Assembly (NCBI RefSeq): GCF_015500055.1
Contig: NZ_CP045492.1
Coordinates: forward strand, 506,501 to 570,500
DNA from: Mesorhizobium sp. NBSH29
Lineage (GTDB): Bacteria > Pseudomonadota > Alphaproteobacteria > Rhizobiales > Rhizobiaceae
DNA: 64,000 bases
Reading direction: 5' to 3'
The translations under genes were made by a program, and so were the position numbers. Positions 29,346 through 37,804 of this stretch are shown piece by piece. Numbering within the stretch: position 1 is the first letter of the stretch; each line of letters opens with the position of its first letter. The notes beneath the pieces are model-generated. The model ran no database searches. It saw nothing but the letters and a program-made list of their open reading frames with translations, and was not told the DNA's origin.

Positions 29346-30119
29346 CTAGCCCGCGACCCTCTTCAGCGGAGAGGGCGCAGTTCCTGTCCCGGCTTTGGTG
29401 CCCGAGATCGCGCGGTGCAGATCAAGCGCCAGCCTGATATGCGCGCGCAAAAGAGTGGATGCAGCCGCAGTGTCGCGGTCGAGCGTCGCCTGCATGAGGC
29501 GCGTATGCGGCTCCAGCGCCAGTACGTCGCGCAGCATGGCTTCCATCGCTGGATCATGCGCAGACGGGCGTTCGGGATTGACCGCATCCGGATGAAACAG
29601 AAGCGCCTGATGGTGGCGCTGCAACTGCTCCAGCGTCTGGTCCTGAAAGGATTTTAGCCATGAGGAACGGGCCGCAGCGACAAGACGCCGGTGAAACCCA
29701 TCATGAATATCAACCCAGTGAAGCCGCACCCCCGCATCATTGCTGCCAATCGGCATGGCGCAGCGCGATAGGCTGTAATGGGCAGCAACGATCTCGGCCT
29801 CCCATTGGGTGTCCCCATGCGCAATCGCATCCTCCAGCAATGCGCATTCAACCGTCTCGCGTGCCAGTTCGAGATCTTCCAGCTCCGCCAGCGACACCGG
29901 CGCAACCGTATAACCCCGGTTCGGAACCAGCACCGCCATGCGCTTTTCTTCCAGCCGCGAAAGCGCTTCACGAATGGGCGTAGCCCCCAGCCCGTAGAGC
30001 TTTTGCAGATAGGCCATGCGCAAGGGCTGCCCCGGCGCCAGAACACCGCTCACAATATCGCGGCGCATCGCTTCAAAAGCGCTTTCTGACTTGGGGATGG
30101 CGGGCTCAACCAATTTCAT
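29346..30119 (-). CDS. GntR-family regulator, FCD subfamily
   Basis: The 257-residue product has an N-terminal winged helix (AFEAMRRDIVSGVLAPGQPL, GATPIREALSRLEEKRM) and an all-helical FCD ligand domain with metal-binding histidine positions in the DIHDGFHRRLVAAA and LRAHIRLALDLH regions. The ATG at 30119 gives the normal family length. It is divergent from the SDR gene and followed by the transporter genes, so it probably controls both. Confidence 0.9.
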   Translation of the reverse strand: MKLVEPAIPKSESAFEAMRRDIVSGVLAPGQPLRMAYLQKLYGLGATPIREALSRLEEKRMAVLVPNRGYTVAPVSLAELEDLELARETVECALLEDAIAHGDTQWEAEIVAAHYSLSRCAMPIGSNDAGVRLHWVDIHDGFHRRLVAAARSSWLKSFQDQTLEQLQRHHQALLFHPDAVNPERPSAHDPAMEAMLRDVLALEPHTRLMQATLDRDTAAASTLLRAHIRLALDLHRAISGTKAGTGTAPSPLKRVAG

Positions 30120-30131
30120 AGGATAGTCAGT

Positions 30132-30143
30132 ATTATATATAAT
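30132..30143. promoter_or_regulatory. Perfect 12-bp AT palindrome between gntR and SDR
   Basis: ATTATATATAAT is its own reverse complement and lies 13 bases upstream of the GntR ATG. It could be an operator or simply the -10 region of the gntR promoter. Confidence 0.35.
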
Positions 30144-30163
30144 TCTTGAAATCCAGTAGAATG

Positions 30164-30172
30164 TTGTTACAA
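30164..30172. promoter_or_regulatory. Candidate GntR/FCD operator
   Basis: TTGTTACAA is symmetric about its central base and fits the FadR/FCD-type consensus T-N-GT-N-AC-N-A. It lies midway between the divergent gntR and SDR genes, 50 bases before the SDR start. Confidence 0.5.
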
Positions 30173-30221
30173 TTCTTCGAATACGCGGCCAATCGAGAAG
30201 CCGAAGCAGGGGACAGAGAAT

Positions 30222-30962
30222 ATGAGCCGAAAAATAGCAGTGATAACCGGCGCAGCAGGGGGGATGGGACGAGCCATCGCCCGCGCGCTTTCGCAAAGCG
30301 GGCATGACATTGTGGGTCTCGACGTCAATGAAGCGGGCCTTGCAGAGCTGGGCGCACTTCTAGATCCCCAGGCCGAATTCCAGCCGCTCACCTGCGACCT
30401 GACGGATGCGAGCGCCATCGAGAACGCGTTTGCCGCAATTGATCAGCGCTTTGGCGCAGTCGATGTCCTCGTGAACAATGCGGGCACCTGCTTCATGAGC
30501 GATTTCCCGAATATTCCGGCCAGCGAGTTTGATCTGCAAATGTCGATCAATTTTTCCAGCGCTTTCCATTGCTGCCAGCAGGCCGTGCAGCGCATGCTCA
30601 AGCGCGATGGTGTGAAGAAGATCATCAACATATCTTCCAACGGCGCCTATAATTTCGATGTGTTCGACCCACCCCATTACCGCGCCAGCAAGGCAGCTCT
30701 CGATAATTTGACCAAGGATCTGGCGCGGCGTTTTGCACGTGACAAGATCAGCGTGAACTCAATCGCCCCCGCCATGACAGAGACCCCGCTGTTCAACGTT
30801 TTAACGGCAGAGGTTCTCAACAAGGCAATCAGCGCCATGCCGCATGGACGCGCCATGCAGCCCCAAGAAGTCGCCGCATGGGTTGCTTTTCTGGCCTCCC
30901 CGGCTGGCGATATTGCCAGCGGGAATGTCATCATTCTCAATCAGGGACGCGACGTGCGGTGA
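30222..30962 (+). CDS. Short-chain dehydrogenase/reductase
   Basis: The 246-residue enzyme has TGAAGGMGRAIA near the N terminus, the VNNAGTC segment and a YRASK catalytic pair. It ends with the family-typical SGNVIILNQGRDVR. The substrate is unknown; the neighbours suggest oxidation of a hydroxy acid or amino-acid-derived alcohol. It is divergent from gntR and ends 16 bases from the convergent hydrolase. Confidence 0.9.
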   Translation: MSRKIAVITGAAGGMGRAIARALSQSGHDIVGLDVNEAGLAELGALLDPQAEFQPLTCDLTDASAIENAFAAIDQRFGAVDVLVNNAGTCFMSDFPNIPASEFDLQMSINFSSAFHCCQQAVQRMLKRDGVKKIINISSNGAYNFDVFDPPHYRASKAALDNLTKDLARRFARDKISVNSIAPAMTETPLFNVLTAEVLNKAISAMPHGRAMQPQEVAAWVAFLASPAGDIASGNVIILNQGRDVR

Positions 30963-30977
30963 AGCCGCCGCGAGCAC

Positions 30978-31688
30978 TCATCTGTAGAAATCTGGTGCCT
31001 TGCGAAGCGTCGGCCACTGCTCTGGGGAGTGGCCGTAAATGACAAATGCATCGCGCGCACTGGCCAAAGAGAGAATGCGATCCGCGCTCGCAATCGCCAT
31101 CTCCTCATTCCACGAACCGGCAAAGCGCTCATCCACCTCGGCTGGACGCGAAATGGCATCTGCGGTCAAAAGCACGCAACCGGTTTCGGGCAACTCGACC
31201 AGAAGCGACAAATGTCCTGGGCTGTGTCCGGGCGTCACCAAAAGGCGTACGCCACCACAAAGATCGACATCGGCATCGACCGTGATTGTTTCGACATCCG
31301 GCCAGTCAAACGGCTGCGCGCCCCGCCAATATAATGGCTTGGGCAGTGCACGTTCCGCAGCGCCGATGACCATAGGCGCATGGCCAAAATCCCCTATCCC
31401 GCCAACATGGTCGATATGGGTGTGCGACATGACCAGACAGTCAATATCTGTCATCTCAAGCCCAATCCGGGCGAGCTGTCCCGCCGGCAGATTATCTGCG
31501 TCCAAATGGATCACTTCGCCAAATTCATACAGCCTATCCTCCTCGGAGGCCTTCGCCATGTCGTAGGCATATTTCTTCGGGAATCCGGTATCAACAAGTA
31601 TGTTCTTGCCATTTTGCGTCTGTATCAGATAACCGCAAATACCAATAACCCGACCATTCTCGTGGACCGTAAATAAACCATAGTCCAT
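30978..31688 (-). CDS. Metallo-beta-lactamase-fold hydrolase, lactonase-like
   Basis: The 236-residue product has the dinuclear metal motif MSHTHIDHVGG and downstream VTPGHSPGHLSLLVELP, with further ligands in LLTADAI and IYGHSPEQWP. The layout resembles AhlD/AttM-type N-acyl-homoserine lactonases, but the same fold serves many lactones and thioesters. The ATG at 31688 is preferred; a TTG at 31754 is the next in-frame option. The neighbours point to catabolism rather than quorum quenching. Confidence 0.8.
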   Translation of the reverse strand: MDYGLFTVHENGRVIGICGYLIQTQNGKNILVDTGFPKKYAYDMAKASEEDRLYEFGEVIHLDADNLPAGQLARIGLEMTDIDCLVMSHTHIDHVGGIGDFGHAPMVIGAAERALPKPLYWRGAQPFDWPDVETITVDADVDLCGGVRLLVTPGHSPGHLSLLVELPETGCVLLTADAISRPAEVDERFAGSWNEEMAIASADRILSLASARDAFVIYGHSPEQWPTLRKAPDFYR

Positions 31689-31771
31689 AATAAACAACTT
31701 TGCCGCGAAGTCATTCGCAAATCTTTCAATCAACACAACCAATCTCCAGAACAAGGAAATGTACTGTTATC

Positions 31772-32899
31772 ATGAAAGTCGAGATACACAAGCTATTCGA
31801 TTACCTTCTGGATACGACCACTGAAAAGCCAGATGCCGTTCTGGGCTTCTCGCTCTCCAGCTCCCCCACCTTGGGCGCATTTCTGAGTGATCTCGATCCT
31901 AACCTGTCTCTGGACTGGAACTGCCAGTCCTTTCAGGGCCTGCCAGCGCTGCGTGGCCATGTGCTGCGCCAGGCAAATCTCGAAAAGACCTGTTCGCCTG
32001 ATGATGTTCTGATCACGGCGGGTGCTGCCGAAGCCAATTATCTGGTCATGCGCCAATTGCTTCAGCCGGGCGATGAGTTCGTTCTCGAAACGCCGGGCTG
32101 GCCACAGGCCGGTGTCATGGCCAAGGCGCTTGAAGCCCAAGCAAGGCTGATCCGCCGGGAAGAAGCGGATGGCTGGGCTTTCCCGATGGGGGCGCTGCGG
32201 GCTGCGGTCAACGCGCGCACGAAACTTATTTTCCTGACCAATCCCAACAACCCGACAGGGCGCTTGTTCAGCACTGAGGAGCTTTCAGAGATCGCCGACA
32301 TAGCCCGCCAGCATGGCACCTATGTGCTTGTCGATGAGGTCTATGCCGGACTGGAATGGGACGGCGAGCGACGGCCCTCCATTGCTGGCATCTATGAGCG
32401 CGGCATCACCACCGGCAGCGTCTCCAAGGCGCTTGGCCTTCAGGGCCTGCGCACAGGATGGTTGATCTGCCGCGACCGCGAACTGGTGTTTGACGCGATC
32501 ATCCTGCGCGAAAACTCCAGCGAGATCATGAACATCATGGGTGAAGTAATTGCCGAAATCGCCCTGCGCCCCGACCGCTACCACGCAGCCATGACCAAGG
32601 CGCGCAGCGAGGGGGAAACAAACCTTGAGATGCTCGACCGCTTCATTGAAGAACAGCCGCTTCTGTCATGGGTGCGTCCGCAGGCAGGCCTGATTGGCCT
32701 TGCGCGCCTGCATCTCGATATGGGCGGCGAAGCGTTTGCCCGCAAATTACTGGCACCGCCCTACAAGACATTCCTGATCCCCGGCGATGCCTATGACCAA
32801 CCCAACCATATAAGACTGGGCGTTGGCGGCGGCGCTGCGGTCAATCTGGAAGAAGGATTGAGCCGTCTTGCGGCGTTGCTGGAAGAATTGCAAGGGTAA
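31772..32899 (+). CDS. PLP-dependent class I/II aminotransferase
   Basis: The 375-residue enzyme has the fold-type I pattern: TAGAAEANYLVMRQLL, FLTNPNNPTGRLFS, LVDEVYAGLEW, and the PLP lysine in GSVSKALGLQGLRTGW. The C-terminal arginine is in NHIRLGVGGG. It starts at ATG 31772, divergent from the hydrolase. The amino donor is unknown; it may act on the ligand of the nearby amino-acid transporter. Confidence 0.88.
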   Translation: MKVEIHKLFDYLLDTTTEKPDAVLGFSLSSSPTLGAFLSDLDPNLSLDWNCQSFQGLPALRGHVLRQANLEKTCSPDDVLITAGAAEANYLVMRQLLQPGDEFVLETPGWPQAGVMAKALEAQARLIRREEADGWAFPMGALRAAVNARTKLIFLTNPNNPTGRLFSTEELSEIADIARQHGTYVLVDEVYAGLEWDGERRPSIAGIYERGITTGSVSKALGLQGLRTGWLICRDRELVFDAIILRENSSEIMNIMGEVIAEIALRPDRYHAAMTKARSEGETNLEMLDRFIEEQPLLSWVRPQAGLIGLARLHLDMGGEAFARKLLAPPYKTFLIPGDAYDQPNHIRLGVGGGAAVNLEEGLSRLAALLEELQG

Positions 32900-33096
32900 G
32901 CAAAGCGCAGCAGCGCGACATCGCCATTGCTGGCTTAGGCCCACCAGCACCGAGCCGACCGACGGCAGGGCCATGTGGAATCGGCTATCCTGCGGCAAAA
33001 CCTCGATGCTTAGCCGGTCACGCGGACTGGTGGTGCGCAGGGAAACACCGACCAAAGGTAGACGGGACATAAGAACCGATTTCAAAAGAAAAATGG

Positions 33097-33171
33097 TGGT
33101 ACGCCCAAGGGGAATCGAACCCCTGTTCCCGCCGTGAGAGGGCGGTGTCCTGACCGCTAGACGATGGGCGC
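33097..33171 (-). tRNA. tRNA-Glu, anticodon CTC
   Basis: A full cloverleaf can be drawn on the minus strand. The acceptor arm is GCGCCCA with TGGGCGT (first pair G-U), the anticodon stem CCGCC/GGCGG encloses the loop CTCTCAC (anticodon CTC, for GAG codons), and the T arm is AGGGG-TTCGATT-CCCCT. CCA is encoded and is followed by a second CCA. Confidence 0.95.
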
Positions 33172-33239
33172 GGAAGATCTGTGGCGATATAGGCGAGAGG
33201 CCAGAAAAAGGCAACTGCATTCCGCCATGGTCAGCAAGC

Positions 33240-33638
33240 TCAACCGCGCGGCTGGATCAGATCCCAACGATTACCGTAGAGATCGGCAAAGACAGCGACC
33301 GTTCCGTAGGCCTCGTGCCGCGGCGTTTCCTGAAAAATCACACAGTTGGCCAGCATGGCAGCGTAATCGCGGTAGAAATCAGCAGTCTCAAGAAACAGAA
33401 AGACACGACCGCCGGTTTGGTTTCCAATGGCCGCGCGCTGCGCCTCATTGTCGGCCTGCGCCAGTAAAAGCCGGGCGCCACCCTGCCCCGGCTGGACAAT
33501 TATCCAGCGCTTGCCCTCGCCGAGCGCGACATCCTCGACAAGCTGGAATCCGAGTTTCTGTGTGTACCAGGACACGGCTTCATCATAGTCGCCAACAACC
33601 AGCGCAACCGTTGCCAGGCGGCGCGAAGGTGTGGTCAT
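33240..33638 (-). CDS. VOC (glyoxalase/bleomycin-resistance fold) protein
   Basis: The 132-residue protein has the vicinal oxygen chelate pattern: VALVVGDYDEAVSWYTQKLGF at the start and FADLYGNRWDLIQP at the end. Members bind metals and act as lyases, isomerases or dioxygenases, so the substrate cannot be stated. The ATG overlaps the stop of the upstream membrane-protein gene by four bases, suggesting one transcript. Confidence 0.88.
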   Translation of the reverse strand: MTTPSRRLATVALVVGDYDEAVSWYTQKLGFQLVEDVALGEGKRWIIVQPGQGGARLLLAQADNEAQRAAIGNQTGGRVFLFLETADFYRDYAAMLANCVIFQETPRHEAYGTVAVFADLYGNRWDLIQPRG

Positions 33639-34018
33639 TGCGCCGTTACCGCAAACTTTCCGATGATGCGTTTCTCGGCGATGTCGTAGACAAGGATCGC
33701 GAGCTGTCCGTCGGACAGCATGATATTCAGTGCGATACGGTTGCCCGACAGGCTCTGGGATATGATCCGCGCTCCGGCCGGCAAAATAATCTCGCCTTCC
33801 AGCATACCACCCTCGGCCGGTGCCGGCACGAGCCCAACAGATGCTTCGGGCTTTGCCGTATCGCGACCGCTTTTGTAGACAATTGCTCCCACCACCGCCA
33901 TAAGGGCGAGGAACAACAGGCCGAGATTGATGCCCACGAAGCGGACAAGCTTGCGGCGCACCTTCTCCACCGCAGGATCAAGCGGCTCGTCTTCTTGGTC
34001 GGCCTTGAGTTGTGCCAT
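33635..34018 (-). CDS. Small conserved membrane protein, function unknown
   Basis: The 127-residue protein has an acidic N terminus, a short basic stretch and one membrane span at about residues 32-54 (LVRFVGINLGLLFLALMAVV), then about 70 extracytoplasmic residues with a beta-rich C terminus. It resembles the alphaproteobacterial DUF6476 type. The ATG at 34018 has GGAA 9 bases upstream. It is divergent from the pseudouridine synthase gene with only 25 bases between them. Confidence 0.75.
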   Translation of the reverse strand: MAQLKADQEDEPLDPAVEKVRRKLVRFVGINLGLLFLALMAVVGAIVYKSGRDTAKPEASVGLVPAPAEGGMLEGEIILPAGARIISQSLSGNRIALNIMLSDGQLAILVYDIAEKRIIGKFAVTAQ

Positions 34019-34043
34019 ATGCAAAATTTCCAGCGGGATTTGA

Positions 34044-35072
34044 ATGAACGCTCCTGATAGCGAAGCCGATACCGGATTGAAAGTGCTGCAGGCGGATGCC
34101 GATGCCGCAGGTCAGCGGCTTGATCAATGGCTTGCCGCTGCCCTCGGGGCGGATTTCTCCCGCAACCGCGTCCAGACCCTGATCCGTCAGGGAGCGGTCA
34201 GTATCGGCGGTGTGGTTTCTGACCAGCCCAAGCGCAAGATGGCCGATGGCGACATCGCCCGGATCGACCTCCCGGAGCCGGAACCCGCCGAGCCGCAGGG
34301 CGAAAACATTCCGCTAGATGTCCTCTATGAAGACGACAGCCTGATCGTTATCAACAAGCCCGCCGGCCTGGTGGTGCACCCCGGCGCCGGTAACTGGACC
34401 GGCACGCTGGTCAACGCACTGATCCACCATTGCGGCGACAGCCTGTCCGGCATTGGTGGCGTACGCCGCCCCGGCATTGTTCACCGCCTCGACAAGGAAA
34501 CCACCGGTGTGATGGTGGTAGCCAAGAGCGACATCGCCCATCGCGCGCTTTCGGAAGCCTTCGCCGACCATGGCGCCAGCGGCGAACTGGAGCGCGCCTA
34601 TCAGGCGCTGGTCTGGGGTATTCCGCCGCGCATGACCGGAAAGGTCGATGCGCATCTGGGACGCGCGGCCGACCGCGTGCGCCGCGCTGTGGTGCCAGAG
34701 GGCCGCGACGATGCTCGCCATGCCGTGACGCATTTCACGGTTCTGGAGAAATTTGGAGAACAGGATCTCAAAGGCGTGCACGCTGCCAGTGTAGAATGCC
34801 GGCTCGAAACCGGTCGCACCCACCAGATCCGCGTCCACATGGCCCATATCGGTCATCCGGTGATCGGCGATCCCGACTACGGCCAAGCCCTCCGCACCAA
34901 AGCCAACCGACTGCCAGAGCCTGTCCAAACGTTGGTAAAATCCTTTCCACGCCAGGCACTGCATGCAGGACTTCTCGCATTCTTGCACCCTGTCACCCAA
35001 ATCAAAATGAGTTTTGAGGCACCGCTTCCTGCCGACATGCAGGCCATTCTCGATGGCCTTCGAAATCTCTGA
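34044..35072 (+). CDS. RluA-family 23S rRNA pseudouridine synthase
   Basis: The 342-residue enzyme has an N-terminal S4 RNA-binding domain (about 18-80, RLDQWLAAAL and RVQTLIRQGAVSIGG) and a pseudouridine synthase domain with the catalytic aspartate in HRLDKETTGVMV. The C terminus has RTHQIRVHMAHIGHPVIGDPDYG. The S4 domain suggests RluD, which modifies helix 69 of 23S rRNA, but RluC is possible. It is located just before rpoH, as in related genomes. Confidence 0.92.
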   Translation: MNAPDSEADTGLKVLQADADAAGQRLDQWLAAALGADFSRNRVQTLIRQGAVSIGGVVSDQPKRKMADGDIARIDLPEPEPAEPQGENIPLDVLYEDDSLIVINKPAGLVVHPGAGNWTGTLVNALIHHCGDSLSGIGGVRRPGIVHRLDKETTGVMVVAKSDIAHRALSEAFADHGASGELERAYQALVWGIPPRMTGKVDAHLGRAADRVRRAVVPEGRDDARHAVTHFTVLEKFGEQDLKGVHAASVECRLETGRTHQIRVHMAHIGHPVIGDPDYGQALRTKANRLPEPVQTLVKSFPRQALHAGLLAFLHPVTQIKMSFEAPLPADMQAILDGLRNL

Positions 35073-35143
35073 ACCTTTGTTGATTAAAGTTGACTGGCAT
35101 TGGTCACTTTGCCGTGACAGTCTGTTTTCGGGTGAACAAAAGC

Positions 35144-35172
35144 CTGTGCTTCTCGTTTTGTTCCTGTATAAT
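35144..35172 (+). promoter_or_regulatory. Possible rpoH promoter
   Basis: A perfect TATAAT at 35167-35172 lies 86 bases before the rpoH ATG. The hexamer 17 bases upstream (CTGTGC) is a poor -35 element. Heat-shock or other sigma control is not excluded. Confidence 0.35.
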
Positions 35173-35257
35173 TCCCTTGTGTGCGGCGCAGCATCGTCGC
35201 TGGTCGCGCCTTAAGCCCGCCTTGTTCAGGGGGCAAATTTAAAGAGGAGGGTGCTTT

Positions 35258-36163
35258 ATGGCCCAGTCACTACCCAGTGTTGTTTCCGGCGAAGGCGGCC
35301 TGTCCCGCTATCTGGAAGAAATCCGCCGCTTCCCCATGCTGCAGCCGCAGGAAGAGTATATGCTCGCCAAGCGGTATCAGGAGCACGAGGATACAGGGGC
35401 GGCTCACAAACTTGTCACCAGCCATCTGCGTCTCGTCGCCAAGATTGCTATGGGCTATCGCGGCTACGGACTGCCGATTGGTGAGGTGATTTCCGAGGGT
35501 AATGTCGGGCTGATGCAGGCCGTCAAAAAATTCGAGCCAGAGCGCGGTTTCCGTCTGGCAACCTATGCCATGTGGTGGATCAAGGCTTCGATCCAGGAGT
35601 ATGTTCTGCGCTCATGGAGCCTGGTCAAGATGGGGACCACCGCCAACCAGAAGCGGCTGTTCTTTAACCTGCGCAAGGTCAAGGGCAAGATTCAGGCACT
35701 CGACGATGGCGATCTGAAGCCTGAGCACATCACCGAGATTGCCACGAGGCTGAATGTCAGCGAGGCCGAAGTGGTCTCGATGAACCGCCGTCTTTCGGGT
35801 GATGCCTCGCTCAACGCGCCAATCCGGGCCAGCGAAGGCGAATCCGGTGAATGGCAGGACTGGCTGGTCGACGACCACGAAAGCCAGGAAGACATGCTGA
35901 TCGAGCAGGACGAACTGGAAAATCGCCGCGGCATGCTCGCCGGCGCGATCTCTGTCCTCAACGATCGCGAGAAGCGCATCTTCGAAGCCCGCAGGCTCTC
36001 CGAGGATCCACTGACGCTTGAGGAACTGTCCGGCGAATTCGACATCAGTCGCGAACGCGTGCGCCAGATTGAGGTGCGTGCTTTTGAGAAGGTCCAGGAT
36101 GCCGTCAAGGCCGCCGCCAGACGGCAGGCCCAAGCGCTGCGCCCGATTGAGGCCGCGCTTTAG
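35258..36163 (+). CDS. rpoH: RNA polymerase heat-shock sigma factor RpoH (sigma-32)
   Basis: The 301-residue protein has sigma region 1.2 (GLSRYLEEIRRFPMLQPQEEY), region 2 (HLRLVAKIAMGYRGYGLPIGE, TYAMWWIKASIQEYVLRSWS), the RpoH box QKRLFFNLRKVKGK and region 4 (LEELSGEFDISRERVRQIEVRA). It starts after a strong AGAGGAGGG. It directs heat-shock transcription. Hyphomicrobiales often carry a second rpoH; the copy number cannot be judged here. Confidence 0.97.
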   Translation: MAQSLPSVVSGEGGLSRYLEEIRRFPMLQPQEEYMLAKRYQEHEDTGAAHKLVTSHLRLVAKIAMGYRGYGLPIGEVISEGNVGLMQAVKKFEPERGFRLATYAMWWIKASIQEYVLRSWSLVKMGTTANQKRLFFNLRKVKGKIQALDDGDLKPEHITEIATRLNVSEAEVVSMNRRLSGDASLNAPIRASEGESGEWQDWLVDDHESQEDMLIEQDELENRRGMLAGAISVLNDREKRIFEARRLSEDPLTLEELSGEFDISRERVRQIEVRAFEKVQDAVKAAARRQAQALRPIEAAL

Positions 36164-36190
36164 ACCTTCGCCAGCAAACCATTGTAGATT

Positions 36191-36218
36191 AAAAAACCCG
36201 CCATCGGCGGGTTTTTTT
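36191..36218. terminator. Bidirectional intrinsic terminator
   Basis: The stem CCCGCC-ATC-GGCGGG at 36197-36211 is flanked by six A on the left and seven T on the right. It can therefore end rpoH on the plus strand and the convergent membrane-protein gene on the minus strand. Confidence 0.92.
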
Positions 36219-36236
36219 GCGCGCATGCGGGCAATG

Positions 36237-37700
36237 CTAGCCGGCCGAAGCTTTCGCTTGCCAACTTTTGATCACTTCATCGAACGCCTTGTCACCGGGA
36301 ATGCCTTTTTCCATAGTGATGAGCGCCCGACGGCCATTCTTGTAGACCAGCGGCACATCGATCCATTGATCACGGCCCAGCATGGTCAGGTTCGCGCTGA
36401 CCTCTGCCTTTGTGTCGGTCAGTGCAACCAGAAAGAAGCCGTCGGCGATCTTGGCTGGAATGCCAAGCAATGCATTGCCGGCGGATTGCTCTGAGTCTTT
36501 CAGCGAAACCCTGAGAATATTCTCGATCCCGCCGCCGTCAAAATTCTCGGGAGTCAGGAAGATCATCTCGATAATATGGCTTGCAGGCAAAGTCGTGTCG
36601 CCGTTGCGGCGGATCGTCATGCGCAGCTGCAGCTCCTTGCCGGGTATGGTCGCCTCGGCGCGAATAGCCGGCTCAGGTGGCAGATCACCACCGGGCGACT
36701 CCTGCACCACTGACCAGACAATTGAGCCGGTATCGGCCGAGCCTTGCGCCTGGTTGGTACGCTCCTCGTAGAAGATCGCCTTCTGGCCGACAGCCAGTGC
36801 AGGCACCTCGGTAGCAGGCGCTGCCGGCGCTGCTGCCGCAGCCTCCGCACTTTCGGTCGGCGCTGCAACTGGTTCCGGCTGTTCCGGGTCAACCGCTGGC
36901 GGCGTTCCTTCTTCCGTTGATGACTGAGTTGCCGATGCAACCGACGTACCTTCGCCAATGGTCTGCGCGCCGGCTGCCGGACCCTCGTCAATCTCCGTGC
37001 CATCGCTGTTCAGGCGTTGGGTGAATTTTTCCGGCGTGGCGGCTGTTTCGGTTGCCCCAGCAGTTGGCGCCGGAACAGGCACCGCCACGTCGGCGGGCGT
37101 ATCCGTTGCCGTAACCGGCGCACCGATCCCGAACATCGCGGAAAGATCTTCTTTGTTGAGCCAGGCTGCATAGGCTCCGCCGCCAAGCAGTGCCAGAATA
37201 ATCAGCGCCGCGATAATACCAGCAAAGTTGCGCTTGCGCGGCGCCGGTTCGAAATCGTCGACATAAGTCCGACCCTCGGCAACCGCGTCATCAAACTGGC
37301 CGCGATCACCCATCTGTGGCGACGGCTCGACCGGTGTTTCGGCGAATGGCTTTGGATCATAGTCATCGGCCGGCTTGATTTCAAAACTTCTGCCTGGTTC
37401 GGACGCTGGCACAGCCTCAGCGCGCACCGGCTCGTCCATTTCTGAAAACATAGTATCCAGGCCAGCCAGCGGATCATCGTCATACTCTCCGGCGCGGTAT
37501 TCGGCTTCGATCTCGCTGATGGCGTCTTCAAGCGATTTCGTCTGACGCTCGATAACGGCAGCAGCGGGTGGCGGGTTGATGGCCTTGAGCTTGGCCGAAA
37601 CCGTCGCGCGTGCCTTTTCATAGACGCGCTCACGCATGTGCGGTGTCGCATCCGCAAGGCCGTCGATCGTTTTCTTCAGAACCGCAGCAAAATCTGCCAT
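36237..37700 (-). CDS. Conserved membrane-anchored protein, function unknown
   Basis: The 487-residue product has three parts. Residues 1-180 are cytoplasmic, with an N-terminal helical segment (ADFAAVLKKTIDGLADATPH) and an acidic low-complexity stretch. One span follows at about 183-205 (NFAGIIAALIILALLGGGAY). A Pro/Ala/Glu-rich linker (about 215-325) then leads to a globular C-terminal domain of some 160 residues (KAIFYEERTNQAQGSADTG to the end). No enzyme motif was recognised. The single span and long linker suggest an envelope-associated or scaffold role. Confidence 0.8.
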   Translation of the reverse strand: MADFAAVLKKTIDGLADATPHMRERVYEKARATVSAKLKAINPPPAAAVIERQTKSLEDAISEIEAEYRAGEYDDDPLAGLDTMFSEMDEPVRAEAVPASEPGRSFEIKPADDYDPKPFAETPVEPSPQMGDRGQFDDAVAEGRTYVDDFEPAPRKRNFAGIIAALIILALLGGGAYAAWLNKEDLSAMFGIGAPVTATDTPADVAVPVPAPTAGATETAATPEKFTQRLNSDGTEIDEGPAAGAQTIGEGTSVASATQSSTEEGTPPAVDPEQPEPVAAPTESAEAAAAAPAAPATEVPALAVGQKAIFYEERTNQAQGSADTGSIVWSVVQESPGGDLPPEPAIRAEATIPGKELQLRMTIRRNGDTTLPASHIIEMIFLTPENFDGGGIENILRVSLKDSEQSAGNALLGIPAKIADGFFLVALTDTKAEVSANLTMLGRDQWIDVPLVYKNGRRALITMEKGIPGDKAFDEVIKSWQAKASAG

Positions 37701-37804
37701 GCGTCGTCTAACCTGTAAGTTTCGCGCGCCGGCATCTCCGGCAACCGAAGCCGGTCAACACCAGCTTTCCAATCGTATTGTACCTGTTGTCACTGAATAA
37801 TGGT

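Noticed and set aside
32747-33220. A 157-residue minus-strand frame running through tRNA-Glu, considered as an integrase remnant at the tRNA 3' side
   Set aside because: It overlaps the tRNA and the end of the aminotransferase gene, and no integrase catalytic residues or direct repeat of the tRNA 3' end were seen.
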